64,000 nt of DNA, from the NCBI GenBank assembly GCA_963920665.1, contig OY987270.1, forward strand, positions 14,782,019 to 14,846,018, read 5' to 3'. How positions within the stretch are numbered: position 1 is the first letter of the stretch; every line of letters starts with the position of its first letter. This DNA is from Straminergon stramineum (lineage: Eukaryota; Streptophyta; Bryopsida; Hypnales; Calliergonaceae). This document shows, in pieces, positions 33,054 through 44,711 of this stretch. The notes below the pieces were generated by a model. That model saw only the letters and a list, made by a program, of their open reading frames with translations, made no database searches and had not been told where the DNA came from. Made by a program: the position numbers and the translations under genes.

Positions 33054-33963
33054 TTAATCCCTAAGGGACCATCATGTTTAGAGGCCCAAAACTACTTCAA
33101 AGCACTCATCCCCAAAGCGAGGTCAAAATCCTCATCAATAATTATTTTTTAACAAATACAACCATAGGATGTTTTATTTTCAAGAACATTGTCTAAAGCT
33201 TTTAGAGAAAATTTCCCCATGGATTGCAAGATTGATGTGCCTAAAGTTCAAAATGTAGGCTTTTCTAGCCCTTCCAAAAGGTGAAGTTTTGTCTTTCAAC
33301 AATTTTAGAAAAAAACTTATATATCCTATAACTTGTGCATTTTAGTAAAGAAGTTAAAACATGGGTTGGAAATATATGAAAAAAAAATTAACCAAAAAAA
33401 TGTTCATATTCATCTTTTAAAAAATTGTATAGTGGAATGTAGTATTGAATGAAAGAAAAAAATAATATGCTTGTACAAAAGAATTGAAAATTATGAATCA
33501 CAATGGTGAGAATGTTCAAGTCAACTATTTATACCCTATATTTTTAGTTTTATTTGAAAATTTTCAAGATTGAGAACAAAAGATGACTTTGTATGTTTCC
33601 CGGTATGTTTTCTCTACCTTCATTGTCCAGAAAATAAAACTCCTCATTACTTTTACCTCATTTTTCCGAAATTGAATGGTTCAAATTTGTTTGAGGAGTT
33701 ATCATTATAATTAATTTCCCTAAAAATATTTTATATATTTTAGAATACATTTTTTGTTGCATGGTTAGATAGAAAATCAGAAAAAAAGTTCTAAATTTTG
33801 CAATATTTGTTGGAATGACATGAAATAAAGCTCCACATGTAGATTATAATGAGTAGCATCCATTCCAAAAAATTCATGCAAAACTTCCGAATTATGAAGT
33901 CAAAAGAGCTTGCCCAAGTTCTCAAAAAGCCCAAAGTGGGCTCCTTGGTTCTTTAGGGGTTAA
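33054..33963 (+). mobile_element. B-family TTAA element, copy 1
   Basis: A 910-bp element with ends TTAATCCCTAAGGGACCA and TTGGTTCTTTAGGGGTTAA, TTAA at both borders. It contains GGATTGCAAGATTGATG near 33223. Same plan as the A family but a different interior; a second copy is at 22052-22835. It abuts a T element at 33967. Confidence 0.85.
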
Positions 33964-33966
33964 AGG

Positions 33967-34361
33967 TTAAAGTAGAAGTACCCAAATGTGACACTTATCT
34001 TAGATCTCTTGATCTTGAGGGTGCATAGATAGAAAAATGGTGTGCATGTGTTAGGAAATGGTTTAGGAAACCAACCAAATTGGTTTTGTATTTTTTTAGC
34101 TTGTATGAATATTTTACAAATTTTGGGAAAGAACTTTTTAAATGCACCTACTATGGACACTAGACTAACACCAAAGTAGCATGGAAACATCCCAAAGTGA
34201 CACATTATTGCTTGGATCACATGCAAGTGATTGGCCACTTCTTGGAAGAGTGATAACTTCTTGGAACCCCACTTATCTACTTTGGGTCCACTTGCTCTTG
34301 GATCTAAGTCGGTTTTTAGGTGTCGATCAACTCATATTACATTTGGGTGCTTCTACCTTAA
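33967..34361 (-). mobile_element. T-family TTAA element, copy 2 (uninterrupted)
   Basis: Begins TTAAAGTAGAAGTACCC and ends GGGTGCTTCTACCTTAA, an inverted pair with TTAA at both borders. It matches the reverse complement of 467-745 plus 1699-1801. The site 34063-34066 corresponds to the F insertion point in the other copy and is unoccupied. Confidence 0.8.
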
Positions 34362-34365
34362 TAAT

Positions 34366-34677
34366 GTTATGCATGCTATCTTAAGGACAATAAAACCGCT
34401 AGGCTCTTTATTACTACTGTAGGTAGTAGGCTCCAACTGGATACTAATTGGTTAGAGCATCTCTACAAAAACTCAGGGAACAAGGGCGCCAAACAGGAAA
34501 TTTTTGAGGTTTGGCGTTCCTTGTTTAAGAGACTATTCTTTTAAAAAAAGTTGTGGCCCCATGAGGAGACTTGCCATGTGATCAAATGTCCACTCATAGC
34601 TACTATTTTGATACTTTGAAGAGAATCTTTGGTACTTTTGAAGAAAATCTTTTCAACACGTAGGGTCAAACGAACCA
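34366..34677. other. Spacer, no gene seen
   Basis: 34383-34435 resembles the first 55 bases of the window. AGAGCATCTCTACA at 34446 resembles termini seen on some plant small elements, but no partner end was found. Confidence 0.35.
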
Positions 34678-35267
34678 TTAACCCTTAAAGTTCCATGACT
34701 ATATTTTCTTTGAATATGCTCCAAAACTGCCATTTTTAGTACAAGTACCAAATTTTTGAAAAAAAACTTGTTTTGACACATCTAATGTAGGATCTTGTAG
34801 TATGCTGATTTGAGAACATGTGGTAAAAATTTCAGGAATTTCTACCTCGTGGATTGCAAGATATAAGCATTCAAATTCACGAAAATCATTTTTTTGGCCC
34901 TGCCAAAAACAGGGCAATTGCACTTCACAAGCTTACTTTTCTATGAAATTTTTTCGAAAATGGTGGTGCTTCTTTGGATTGTTCTTCTTAGACAAATTGG
35001 CCACATGCTTGAAAAATTTCAGATCAATTGGAATTGTACAACATATAAGAGAAAAAGGTAAGTAGATAGTAGTAGAAAATGATTCAAAATACTGAATTGT
35101 CAAGAATTTAATTATGGAATTGAAAAATGCCAATCCCAATGGTTGCAATATTGTAATAAACAATCTACATTCTATGCTTTTATTTTTTTTCCAAAAATAT
35201 TGAAAATTGAGTAAGTTAAAGGACTTTAAAGTTATTTTAGAGTAGAGAATCCATAATTGCCTTCTAA
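34678..35267 (+). mobile_element. A-family TTAA element, copy 7, right-truncated
   Basis: The left end TTAACCCTTAAAGTTCC and ~570 bp of A sequence (GGATTGCAAGATATAAGC near 34852, CCAATCCCAATGGTTGCAAT near 35131). It stops near 35267, where a C element without its left end follows directly. Confidence 0.82.
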
Positions 35268-35417
35268 CAAAATATTCATTTTAGGTCAAACTATTTTAGA
35301 AGATCTCCCCTTTCCACCCCTAAATTTGAGGATGAATAGTTGCACTTTTGTTCACTATAGGAAAATTCCTTGTCGTCCATCAGACACTAATTGTCCGTGT
35401 CGACGTTTATGGGTTAA
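35268..35417 (+). mobile_element. C-family short TTAA element, copy 3, left-truncated
   Basis: Right two-thirds of the C consensus (GAAGATCTCCCCTTTCC, GAGGATGAATAGTTGCAC) ending GACGTTTATGGGTTAA at 35417. The A-C junction at ~35267 joins two broken elements, so one deletion probably removed the right part of A and the left part of C. Confidence 0.8.
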
Positions 35418-35539
35418 ACTGGGGATTTGACACACCAAAAGTGTTGGTCGACATTAGGAGTAGGGCTTTTGTTTTTGCTTTATGGTGCCAAATTGCACTC
35501 CAAAAAAATTATTTGGCTACAAGAAGGCAAACTTCCGTG

Positions 35540-36535
35540 AAGTTTTTTGCCAAAAAGCTTTGTATTAAAAAAATCTTCGATGAAATTGCTAGATTGAGGA
35601 TGAAAATAAAATTATGGACATGTGATATTTTGTATTCTATAGGTGGATGAAAGTTGAAATTTGGAGCACCACTACAACATTTTATATCGCCTCTTTGACA
35701 CTGCATAAAAAATGAAAAACAAAAGCCCTGATTCGGAGTAAGTTAATTGCTTGTACGCAGCTTCACTGAAATGTATGGCATTAGTTTAAAAAAAATTGAA
35801 TTCATTCGTGTCAAAAAAAAATTAAAAATCTATGGCCACGTAGTCAGGTACTGACTGTTCCAGCCCAGGAAAAGGAGGTGGAAATTTGTAGCAGGTTAGA
35901 TACTATGCTGGCAGAGTCGTGGGTCAAGTAAGGCGAGTAGAAGGTATGAGGTCCATAAAGCGTCCAAATCTAACCCAAGGCGTTTTATATTTTTTGGAGC
36001 TTCATGGATTTAGTTATAAAATTGTGGAATTGAAAGGCAATGGTCACTAAAAGTATCAACCTCTTGGAATGTATACTATTTGTACATGGCCGATGCAATG
36101 AGAAAGAAAAATGTAATTCCTCGTTAGAGGACATTTGTAGAGCTCAAATGCTTTATGGACCCCCTACCTTACTCCAAATAGCTCCCTATGATTGGAGACC
36201 AATTGCATTCTAATCTAGTTAAAATTGTATCAGGAGTCGAATTGGAATCGAAAGGAGTAGAATTGGGTTGAATAGTCAGCATTGTGTAACTTCCAAGAAT
36301 ACTTCAATGGACAAAGGTTCCTTCATTATTCCACCATTTGAAGGGATACTTTTGGAGTTTTGGATTACTATTACAACTGTGTAGGAAGTCCGAAGAACCA
36401 CAATAGAATCTGAATATATACATATATAATCTTCCCTAGGGACAATGATGGGAAGACCATCTACAATGACCATTTTTTTATTACTAAAAAACGAGTTGAC
36501 TTAAATGTGCATGAAAAACTCTCTGATGTATCATT
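35540..36535 (+). repeat. Interspersed repeats S and R, copy 2
   Basis: S (35555-35725) is followed by R (35735-36535) without the A insertion seen in R copy 1. The point corresponding to that insertion is near 36235. The S-R order recurs at 63550-64000. Not coding. Confidence 0.7.
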
Positions 36536-36556
36536 TTATTTGCAACTAAAAATTTA

Positions 36557-36660
36557 TTAACCCCTAAAGGACCAAGGCACATTTTGGGCAGAAATTGTAA
36601 AAAATTGCCACTTTTTAGGGCAGCAAGAAAAAAATGAAAACAAAAGTTTTTTTTCAAAAT
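36557..36660 (+). mobile_element. H-family TTAA element, left-end fragment
   Basis: TTAACCCCTAAAGGACCAAG and the following ~100 bp match the H elements at 15181 and 39432. It is the best preserved H left end in the window. The fragment stops at the LRR pseudogene, so it marks the left breakpoint of the duplicated segment. Confidence 0.75.
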
Positions 36661-36675
36661 TCAAATTGTACAAAT

Positions 36676-37530
36676 TTGAACTCTCTTATTGAATTGGATC
36701 TTCAAGAATGTATATCCTTGAAAGTGCTTCCTCAAAGCATTGGAGGCTTGAAACATCTTACAAAGTTGGATCTCAGAGGATGTGAATCCTTGAGTGAGCT
36801 TCCAAAGACCATCGGAGAGTTGGACAATCTTCAAGTGTTGGATCTTGAAGGATGTGGATCCTTGAAAGTGCTTCCTCAAAGCATTGGAGGCTTGAAATGT
36901 CTTTTAGAGTTAAATCTTCAAAACTGTAGGTCCTTGAGTGAGCTTCCAGAGAGCATCGTAGAATTTGACACTCTTGAAGAGTTTTTTGGAGGGGATGTGG
37001 ATCCTTGAAAGTGCTTCTTGAAAGCATTGGAGGCTTGAAATGTCTTACAAAGTTGCATCTTCAAAGGTGTTGAGCCTTGAGTGAGCTTCCGAAGAGCATC
37101 GTAGAATTGGATATTCTTGAGTAGTTATATCTTGGAGGATGTGACTCCTTAAAAGTGCTTCTTCAAAGCATTGGAGGCTTGAAATGTCTTACAAAGTTAG
37201 ATCTTAAAATGTATAGAGTGTTGAATGAGCTTCTAGAGAGCATCAGAGAATTGGACGTACTTATTGAGTTGAATCTTGGAGGATGTGAATCCTTGAAAGT
37301 GCTTCTTCAAAGCATAGGAGGCTTGAAATGTCTCAGAAATTTGCATCCTAAAATGTGCGGATCCTTGAGTGAGCTTCTGAAGAACATCAAAGAATTTGAT
37401 ACTTTTGACAAGGTATATCTTTAAAGTTGTAATTCCTTGAAAGAATAAGCTTCCAAAGAGTATCAAAGAGTTCAACTCTTTTGAAGAGGTATATCTTCAA
37501 GGATGTAACTCCTAAAGTGAGTAAGCTTTC
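36676..37530 (+). pseudogene. LRR-only receptor fragment
   Basis: About twelve LRR units like those of the receptor at 7632, with no NB-ARC or N-terminal part. An open stretch runs to 37008 (LDLQECISLKVLPQSIGGLK opens it). A frameshift near 36980 (GAGTTTTTTGGAGGGGATG) is followed by in-frame stops (TGTTGA near 37069, GAGTAG near 37119); a second open stretch covers 37155-37424. The tail decays like the receptor's own tail. It is a 5'-truncated copy carried by the segmental duplication. Confidence 0.9.
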
Positions 37531-38035
37531 ATAGAGCTAGTATGAATTAGTTTCCCAACTAATTGAATCTTTGAAAATGCAAATTTTTCAATGTCTTGGC
37601 AAAGAACATTGGTGGATTGAAACTACCTATGATTTTTAAGCTTTTGATCTGAGGATGTTTGCATGTAAGGATACATAGGTTTTTCTTGTCACAAAGCATG
37701 AAAATGCAATGTTTTGAGAAACTTGAAACTTGTCCATGATAAATGCACATTGAATCTGAAATAGAATTTAATTTTTGAAGGAAGAAGGCCATGTAGATTA
37801 TCTATCCACCCTAGCAAGTATTCAAAAATATCTTCAAGTGCTCGAAATTGGAAAATTACACCAAAAGAGTGTTTTGTCAGAGTGCAACGTGCAAGTTTAA
37901 TTTAGAGATCTCATTGAGAGTTGTTTTGATTGTTTTTAATTGTTTTATTATACTATTTTGGAATGGAAATAATTGTATTTTTCAAGTTCTTACTATCTTA
38001 GGATTTTTTTGAATGGTCAATATTTTAGATGCAAT

Positions 38036-38039
38036 TTAA
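38036..38039. other. Unoccupied TTAA target of the D element
   Basis: GATGCAATTTAAAAATC here corresponds to GATTCAATTTTAA...GGTTAAAGTC around the D element at 13176-13831. One TTAA replaces the element and its flanking pair. Confidence 0.85.
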
Positions 38040-38270
38040 AAATCTTCAAAAAGCATATTTCGTATTCTTTTTTTTCAGTTTATACTTTATACAAATTCTA
38101 AAGGTAGATATGTCTTGAATTTTTAGTTGAGGTCCTGAATTATTTGCGGTAAAAAGGGATAAATATGATAGTGCAAATAGCGCAATTTGATGCAAAAGTA
38201 GTACAAATTGAACATGCTATGTACCTCAAGTGCATGATAGGACTTGGTGTATTGTAGTATGCAATTATCC

Positions 38271-38372
38271 ATGAATCTTTGAATGAGCTTCCAAAGGGGA
38301 TTGACAACTTGAATGCTCACATATAGATTTTTGAAAATGATTCCAAAGTGCATTGAGGTGTTGAATCTTTTA
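38271..38372 (+). pseudogene. Relic LRR unit, duplicated copy
   Basis: Reads ESLNELPKGIDNLNAH, identical in protein to the relic at 14061. It is isolated from the LRR fragment by ~750 bp. Confidence 0.75.
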
Positions 38373-38702
38373 TAGCCATGGATATAAGAAATTGTTAATC
38401 CTTGAATGATTGTTGAAATGTATTTATTAATTGAACAATCCTCAAGGATGTTTTTGGCATAAAACTTAGGATCTACTAAAGAGACACTTTAGTCTAGAAG
38501 GTGCCATGCTTGTTACAAATGTATAAATTACACTTTGCACAAATATATAATAAGGTAGCTAAATAGATAAGTGATATGTTTTTTTTGATAATATAAATAT
38601 AGTATGGTGTCATAAATGTTGAGCTATATATTTTTACAATCCAAGGTTCCATACTGTATTATCATACTGATAAAGGTATTTTCTAAGTTACGTACAAATT
38701 GT

Positions 38703-40499
38703 TTAACCCCTAAAAGTTCTTTGAATATTTTTGACAAGAAGTATCCAATACAATTACTTTCTCGTGCATTGAGTATAATTGAAATATAAAAATATTTTTC
38801 AAACTTTCAACCACACAAAATTTTACTGGACTACTATAGGAATTTGTAGAAATAATTCCAATCCATTGGACCACGTAGATTGCGAGATATAACATTTGAA
38901 GTTGGACAAAAACCAATTTTTGGCCTTGCCCAACAAGATTAGTGTAGTTTGATTCCACTTTGTGGAAGAGTAAGCACTATCCAACTTTGGTATCTTCAAT
39001 GATTAGGTTGGTAGTTATTTTTTGTAGTTGCATGCCAAATTTCAAAAGGTAACGGAGGTATCTATCATTAGAAAAAACTTTGCAGTAAGAAGATGTTCCC
39101 CCAAGGGAAACTACATGAGCAAGATTTCAATTTGTAGGGGAAACTTAATTTTTGGGAAAATCAAAATTCTAATAGTCAACACTAAGCTTCCTTTCTTTTA
39201 TCATGTACCAAAAAAATTCTCATGGATTTACACAATACTTTTGTACTAATAGTTCTAAAATTGTTTTTTAAAATTGCCATTTTTAGTGCATTAAATGAAA
39301 ATTGAGAAAAAACAAACTTATTTCGTTTTCAAACAAACATTATTCTTCTATATTATTTTGAAAATGTGTGAAAAATATTTTAACCCACTCGGCTTTATAG
39401 ATTGCGAGATAAAAATGTTCAAAATTCACCATTAAAAGACTAGGGCACATTTTGGATAGAAATTGTAAAACAATTCTACTTTTGGGAGGAGAGAGAAAAA
39501 ATGATAAAGGAAACTCTTTTCAAATTTCAACCATAAAAATTAGTATTATAATACTATAGTAATGTGTGGAAAAAAATTTAGTAACTTTGACTGTATGGAT
39601 TGAAAGATTATATTGTTTGAAGTTAGAAGAAAAGTTCTTTTTCCAACTTTGTTCAACAAGGCCAACAAACTTTAACTTCTCTTAGAGTGAGATTTTTACA
39701 GTACACAAGGTGGTTTTTGACATTTGCATTTTGTATCATGTGAGTTACATACTTGCACAATTTTTGAATTAGAGGAGTTCTTCATATTTGGCTCAAAGTT
39801 GTGCCAAGTAGTTGTCCAAAAAGTTAAAGGTAACATAAATTTTGATCTAAGCAACTTCTAGGAAAAAAAATTATATTCCAACTATAGATGTATATATTCA
39901 CATCTTATGTCAAAATGTCATGACCATCCGACCAAAGTTGACTTTGTATGTAACTACCTAAGTTTTTTTGTAGCAGAGTGCAAGCATATGAGTATAGAAT
40001 CTATGAGCCCATGAGCTGAAGAGTCTATATTACCGATACCTTCTATGATTATAGGTGTATATATTATAGGTACCAATGTCATAGATTCTCTTATGTTATA
40101 GGTACATATGTTATAAATATTTTGATATGGTTATAGGTGTATACCACCAACTAGGTTCAAGGCTCCTAAGCTCACGATTCAACACTCATGCACTTGCATC
40201 TTAATCTCTTCTCGTACGTTGAATAGTCACTTGGTCCTTTAGGAATTCATTAAAGAACTTGACAACTTGCTTGACCACTTGCCCTTTCTATCAACACACT
40301 ACCCAAGTTGTCCCTAAACTCTTGAGCCCCATAACTTTTGACTCTAGCACTTGATTGGAAAAAATTATATTTTGAGGGAGCTTGTAGAAATGTCCATCTC
40401 TAAAAAAAATTCACTTTCATGCAATCAAAATTGTCTTCATATGAACCTACAAAAGTTTTCAAGAAGTTCCACATGAGCTTAAAGAACTTTAGGGATTAA
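38703..40499 (+). mobile_element. I-family TTAA element, copy 2, with nested H element
   Basis: Ends TTAACCCCTAAAAGTTCTTT and AAAGAACTTTAGGGATTAA. Same nested arrangement as 14511-16910 but without the ~660-bp block near 16205-16870. It contains GATTGCGAGATATAAC near 38878. Confidence 0.75.
39432..40249 (+). mobile_element. H-family TTAA element nested in I, copy 2
   Basis: TTAAAAGACTAGGGCACATT to TTGGTCCTTTAGGAATTCA, matching 15181-16009. Shares the five-base loss in its left end, so both descend from one insertion before the segmental duplication. Confidence 0.7.
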
Positions 40500-40549
40500 A
40501 TGTAGACATGGTTTGTAATGAGTACCAAGTACTGGTGCTCAATAAACAC

Positions 40550-40553
40550 TTAA
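40550..40553. other. Unoccupied TTAA target of the A element
   Basis: Flanks CAATAAACAC and TAATGGATGAAAC match those around the A element at 16961-17901. A single TTAA stands where the element and both its TTAA borders lie in copy 1. Confidence 0.9.
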
Positions 40554-41170
40554 TAATGGATGAAACATCACATTGTCTAAATGAAAAAGTCATCATTTCA
40601 ACTAATAGTCTTTCTATCCTCCTTGCTAATTTTTGTTGTTTTCTAGAGTTATTCTCATTGTGCATTTATGTAAGTGCAATTATTTGTCCATTATGGTAAC
40701 TATTGTATTTTAGTTGTGAGAGTTCTTAAGGTTGTGGAATTGTTATTGGATGAATCTATTTACAACTCTTTTGTAATGGTTGTATGTTTAAATTTCATTC
40801 GTACATTTTCAAAAATACTCTTGAAACAAAATAAGAAAAAACTTATAACTTTAGTCTATTTGAAAATGGAAGTTATTTATTTTTGAAATTCCAAATAAAA
40901 GTTGGACCACTTCTAATGACTAAAGTAAAAACTAGATACCTTTAGACTGAATATAATTCCTTAGAAGTAAATACACTCCCCCTTATAAATTACCCTTGTC
41001 ACTCAAAAAGGGTCCTTCCATGGAATTCACTAGCATTTTTCTTAGAAAACTATATGAGTTAAAAAACGTGGTGTTCATAATTCATTTAAAGGAAAATTCA
41101 TATATTAAAAAAAGGGATTATATATCTAATTTGAAAAATTCATAGAATATTATTAGAATAATTTATAAAC

Positions 41171-41890
41171 GTGATTGCAAGAAACACCTGCCAATTTTGT
41201 TGCATTTTATAGTACTCATGTTTTTTTTGGAGTACTTGAAAATTAGGAAAAAAAATTTTAAAATTAAAAAAAAATATGGCCAATGTATACACCTATAAGA
41301 TAAACGTAACAACCGAAGGAAAATAATAGTAGGAAAATTCTTGTAGTAGGAGAACTAGAAAAGTGCCAAATCTCAAGAAAATACATTCTTTGATATTTTA
41401 ATTTGTAAAAAATAGGAAAAAAATTAAATGAATAAAATTAAAATTGGCCATTTGTAAAAACTTTATGGACATGATCATTCACCAAAAAAAACACAAAATA
41501 ACTTTTTCATGTTTCAAAATCCAAGTAGAAAGAGACTCACTTTGTGGACTTCTACATGACATATAATTAACTATTTTTAGAAATCCTTTGAGCCATAGCT
41601 AAAAGTATACTACAAGACTATCTCCACCAAATTTCAGCTCCAAATTCGTTTCTTTGGGTACTACTTTGTTCAAAAAACCCAAAATTGGCAAGTGTGACAA
41701 AAAATTGGGGGCTATTTTTGGATAGTAGAATTTTTTTTTAAATTCAAAAAATTAGACAAGTTTAATAATAGACATGAGTATCGTATATGAATTTTGAGTC
41801 ATTTGGAGCCAAAATGCAAAAGTTATGGCCAAAAAACAGATCAGCATGCAATGTGTGACAGAAAATAGTACAAGTGTTTCTTGCAACCAC
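41171..41890. mobile_element. E-family element, copy 1 (superfamily unassigned)
   Basis: A 720-bp block absent from duplication copy 1, with inverted ends GTGATTGCAAGAAACACCTG and (reverse complement) GTGGTTGCAAGAAACACTTG. A second element with the same ends is at 52629-53248. No clear target-site duplication, no reading frame. It could be a hAT- or MULE-like derivative; the ends do not decide. Confidence 0.75.
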
Positions 41891-42735
41891 CCATATATGT
41901 ACATATATTCGCCTTTTGAATATCCATATATTTGTGTGGTTCTTCTAATAGTGTGATACTTTTGAAATAACATTTGCTTTTAATTACTTGTTAGAAGAGT
42001 TTTGACTCCTTTTGGAATGAAAGTTTTGCACTAAGATTAGGTTATTAAAAACAATTCATATTATATCGTGCATGCATGCCAAATTTCAAAAGTAAGTGAG
42101 GAATTTACATGCTAGAACTATTCAAACTACCTGGATTTTTATGGGGCAATATAACTTTTGATCTGGGCATCCAATCCAAATCTTTTGTACATTCCTACAC
42201 ACAAGGTGAATGTCTCCACTTTATCATCACCTACGCAAATTCTAATTGTCCTTTGAACGGACATTTGGTCTCTTAAAGGTATGGTTAATTAAAACTAGTA
42301 CTTGAAATGGACTAAATTATTGTCATTGAATTCATTGGTAGATCCTTCAATGATTATATATTTTCTTGGAATTTAAAGAATGTATGAATCCTTACAAAGT
42401 CTGACATTATAAAGTCAAACAATAAATAAGGTAGATACCCACTTCAACCACTATTCATTTTGCACCATTTACAAAGTCTCATAGAAAGAAGAAGAAGGAC
42501 AACAACAAAGCCACTATGTTTCCCCCAACCACCACAATTCCCTAAACGACCACAAACTCTTTAGAACAACCAATGGAAGTTTCAACTTCTTTTTCTTTAA
42601 TGGTGACCATTCGAGGGGAATCTAGTGACATGAATAGGTACACTAAGCTTTCATCTTAAAAAATTCATAAAATATTGTGTAAGTGTCAAACACTTACATT
42701 GGGTTTCTCTCAAGGAGGCTAACAATTTGACATCA

Positions 42736-43207
42736 AAGTTTCATCATCAAGGCTACTAAGCAATCCAGAGCAAAAAAGAGGCAATATTTGGTGTGTATAC
42801 CTTAACAATATCTTACTTGAAGGTAACAACATCTAATTGCATCCCATTTCTATACCCAACTGTTAGCAAATTTTTGTCCAAATATTTAACATCTATTCAT
42901 GAGACCTTAGGGTTGAAATTTCAGAGCATCTATATTCAACACTTGAAAATTCATAGTTCACTCTTTAGGTGTCCAATAAATACATGCTAAAGAGAGATTG
43001 GAATCATGAAAAGAATCTATCCACCCAAAAGAGCAATTCAGAATTACATCTAAATAAATGAGTGTTCCATACAGAATAACCATATAGAATCCTACACAAT
43101 AGTTGATAGGTAAAAGTGTATCTAATGATTTTCCCTTGCATATATAAAAAAATACTATGGTCATTAGTGAAACCAAAAGATCAACAAAATATAAAATTAT
43201 ATCGTGA
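42736..43207. other. Spacer, no gene seen
   Basis: AT-rich DNA after the duplicated segment. A 154-codon - strand frame (42958-43422) runs into the C element and has no recognisable domain. Confidence 0.4.
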
Positions 43208-43628
43208 TTAACCCCTAAACGATGAGGTGGATGTTTTTTGTCCAATGAATGACAAGGAATTCTCATGTGTAGGACAAAAGTGCAACTATTCATCCTCGGA
43301 ATTAGGGGTGGAAAGGGAAGATCTTCTACACTGAATAGGGGTATTAAGGGGACCCAAAAATTAAAGGGACTCATTGTAGAAAATTGTAGATGTTTGAAAC
43401 ATGATGTACATCCCCTGGACACTTCAATAACTAGTGATGTATGATAAAAGTAGATATTTATATAGTGTGGAATGTCGATGAATTAGTATGAGTCCCCATA
43501 ATACCCCTATTCAGTGTACATTAGTTTGACTCTCAATGAGTATTTTTGATTTTTTTTAAAGTAGATGATGTCACATGGTTCCAAAATGGCTGATTTCCAT
43601 GGTCACCAGCCTGGCATTCAAGGGTTAA
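43208..43628 (-). mobile_element. C-family short TTAA element, copy 4, split by a nested MITE
   Basis: Reverse-orientation C element: TTAACCCCTAAACGATGAGG on the left, AGGGTTAA at 43621-43628 on the right, interior GGAAGATCTTC. The halves (43208-43328 and 43517-43628) join into the C consensus once the nested element is ignored. Confidence 0.85.
43329..43516. mobile_element. Tc1/mariner-type MITE nested in a C element
   Basis: A 188-bp element with 23-bp inverted ends beginning CACTGAATAGGGGTATTA (one mismatch), flanked by TA at 43327-43328 and 43517-43518. Its insertion point in the C consensus is uninterrupted in the other C copies. Confidence 0.93.
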
Positions 43629-43757
43629 ATTTCCTGTCGTCGCCCCACTGCTTCCAAACACTGAAAAGCTCATCAGTGCACTGGTTTTGTGGTTTGGACT
43701 TGTCAACTCCTGCTACAACTTCAGTTTAGCCAAGCTCTAAGCTCCATGGCCACATGG

Positions 43758-44300
43758 CTATTTCTTCCCACCACTCTTTTTCAACCCAGCTCCGCCAAAT
43801 GCACCTTTATTCTTACCCGCTGCTTTGGCTTTCAGATCCTTCAAAGCCTGGACCAAAGAAACATCAGATTAGAATTCAAAATCAAATCAAATCATATCAA
43901 AGATCTGAAGTTCTCAGTATTCACCAAACATTTACTTCTGATAGACAAATTAAGAAGAAAAAAACTCAAGCCCTACAAGTAGCGTGAACAAAGAGTCTGT
44001 TGGAAGTAGTTATACCAACTAAGCCCGTGATCCATGGACGTAGAACGAGTGCTACCTTAGGTGAATCGTTTCAGAGGTAGACAGACAACTGAAAAACATT
44101 GAAAGCATGTCCTGAATGTTAAATAATGTAGAGTGCCTCAATAGAGCACAAGGTCTTGATTCTGATTATCCAGAAATTAGAGTGTTTATGCAGAAATGTC
44201 CATAATTGGCAACTTAAAACTTAAAACTTGCTTGTTTAGGTGATGCTTTGATGCTCACCTTCTCCTCCTCCCTCTTCTTTTGGATGTTGGCCAGATCCAT
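43758..44300 (-). CDS. TMA7: TMA7-like gene, 5' part not found
   Basis: Two exons of translation machinery associated protein 7, a small (about 64-residue) conserved protein that associates with ribosomes in yeast. Exon at 44300-44259 encodes MDLANIQKKREEEK and ends with donor AAG|GTGAGC. A 411-bp intron ends TTTGGTCCAG|GCT. The last exon (43847-43758) begins ALKDLKAKAAG and closes with GAFGGAGLKKSGGKK and TAG, the hallmark C-terminus. The splice is phase 0 and restores the family's EEEKALK junction. The N-terminal ~20 residues expected from the family (basic KPLK-type segment and YDE) are not visible between 44301 and the LINE. The bases before ATG read TTTCCTTTGGTGCAA, like a 3' splice site with AG changed to AA. 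Either an upstream exon lies beyond the LINE or the gene is a 5'-broken copy. Confidence 0.75.
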
Positions 44301-44571
44301 TTGCACCAAAGGAAACATGGAAGTCAGAGCAATATCATGAAAAGAAGAGGATGCATACGAAAATCATTCAGACTGATCAAAAATTTGATCTCTACAAATA
44401 TGGCTCGAGCACCCAAAGAGCTATTTCAATAGTTCTATAGCAATCTCCCCCAAATCAAACTCCTACACATTGTTTAAAATGCTTCAAAAGATGAAAATAA
44501 GATCTCCAAATTTTCATGTTAAACAAAGACTTGAAATTCAGTAGTAGCAGGAGGTAGTAGTGTTGCCAATG
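44301..44571. other. Spacer between TMA7-like exon and LINE
   Basis: Either intron or 5' flank of the TMA7-like gene. No matching first exon is seen on the - strand. Confidence 0.4.
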
Positions 44572-44711
44572 AAGCGCTGAGGAGTTTTTTTTTTTTTTTT
44601 GAAACCCGGAGTTTATTCCAAGAAGAACAAGAACAAACGGCGGAAAGCCGAGGGCCACGCCCTGGAGAGAAATAACATGTATAAGACCAGGAAGCGACAA
44701 AGAATGCTAAT

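Larger units (their letters stand above)
37440..42735 (+). repeat. Segmental duplication, copy 2
   Basis: Collinear with 12440-19010 and then, from 42366, with 25390-25745. Carries the I and H elements in place, lacks the D and A insertions of copy 1, and has its own E element (41171-41890). No intact gene. Confidence 0.85.

Noticed and set aside
12440..42735. CRISPR-like or satellite array reading of the spaced repeats
   Set aside because: The repeats are long, dispersed, in both orientations and bounded by TTAA with empty sites, so they are transposable elements.
43689..43987. + strand frames of 77-97 codons
   Set aside because: They lie opposite the TMA7-like last exon and intron, which explain the region better.
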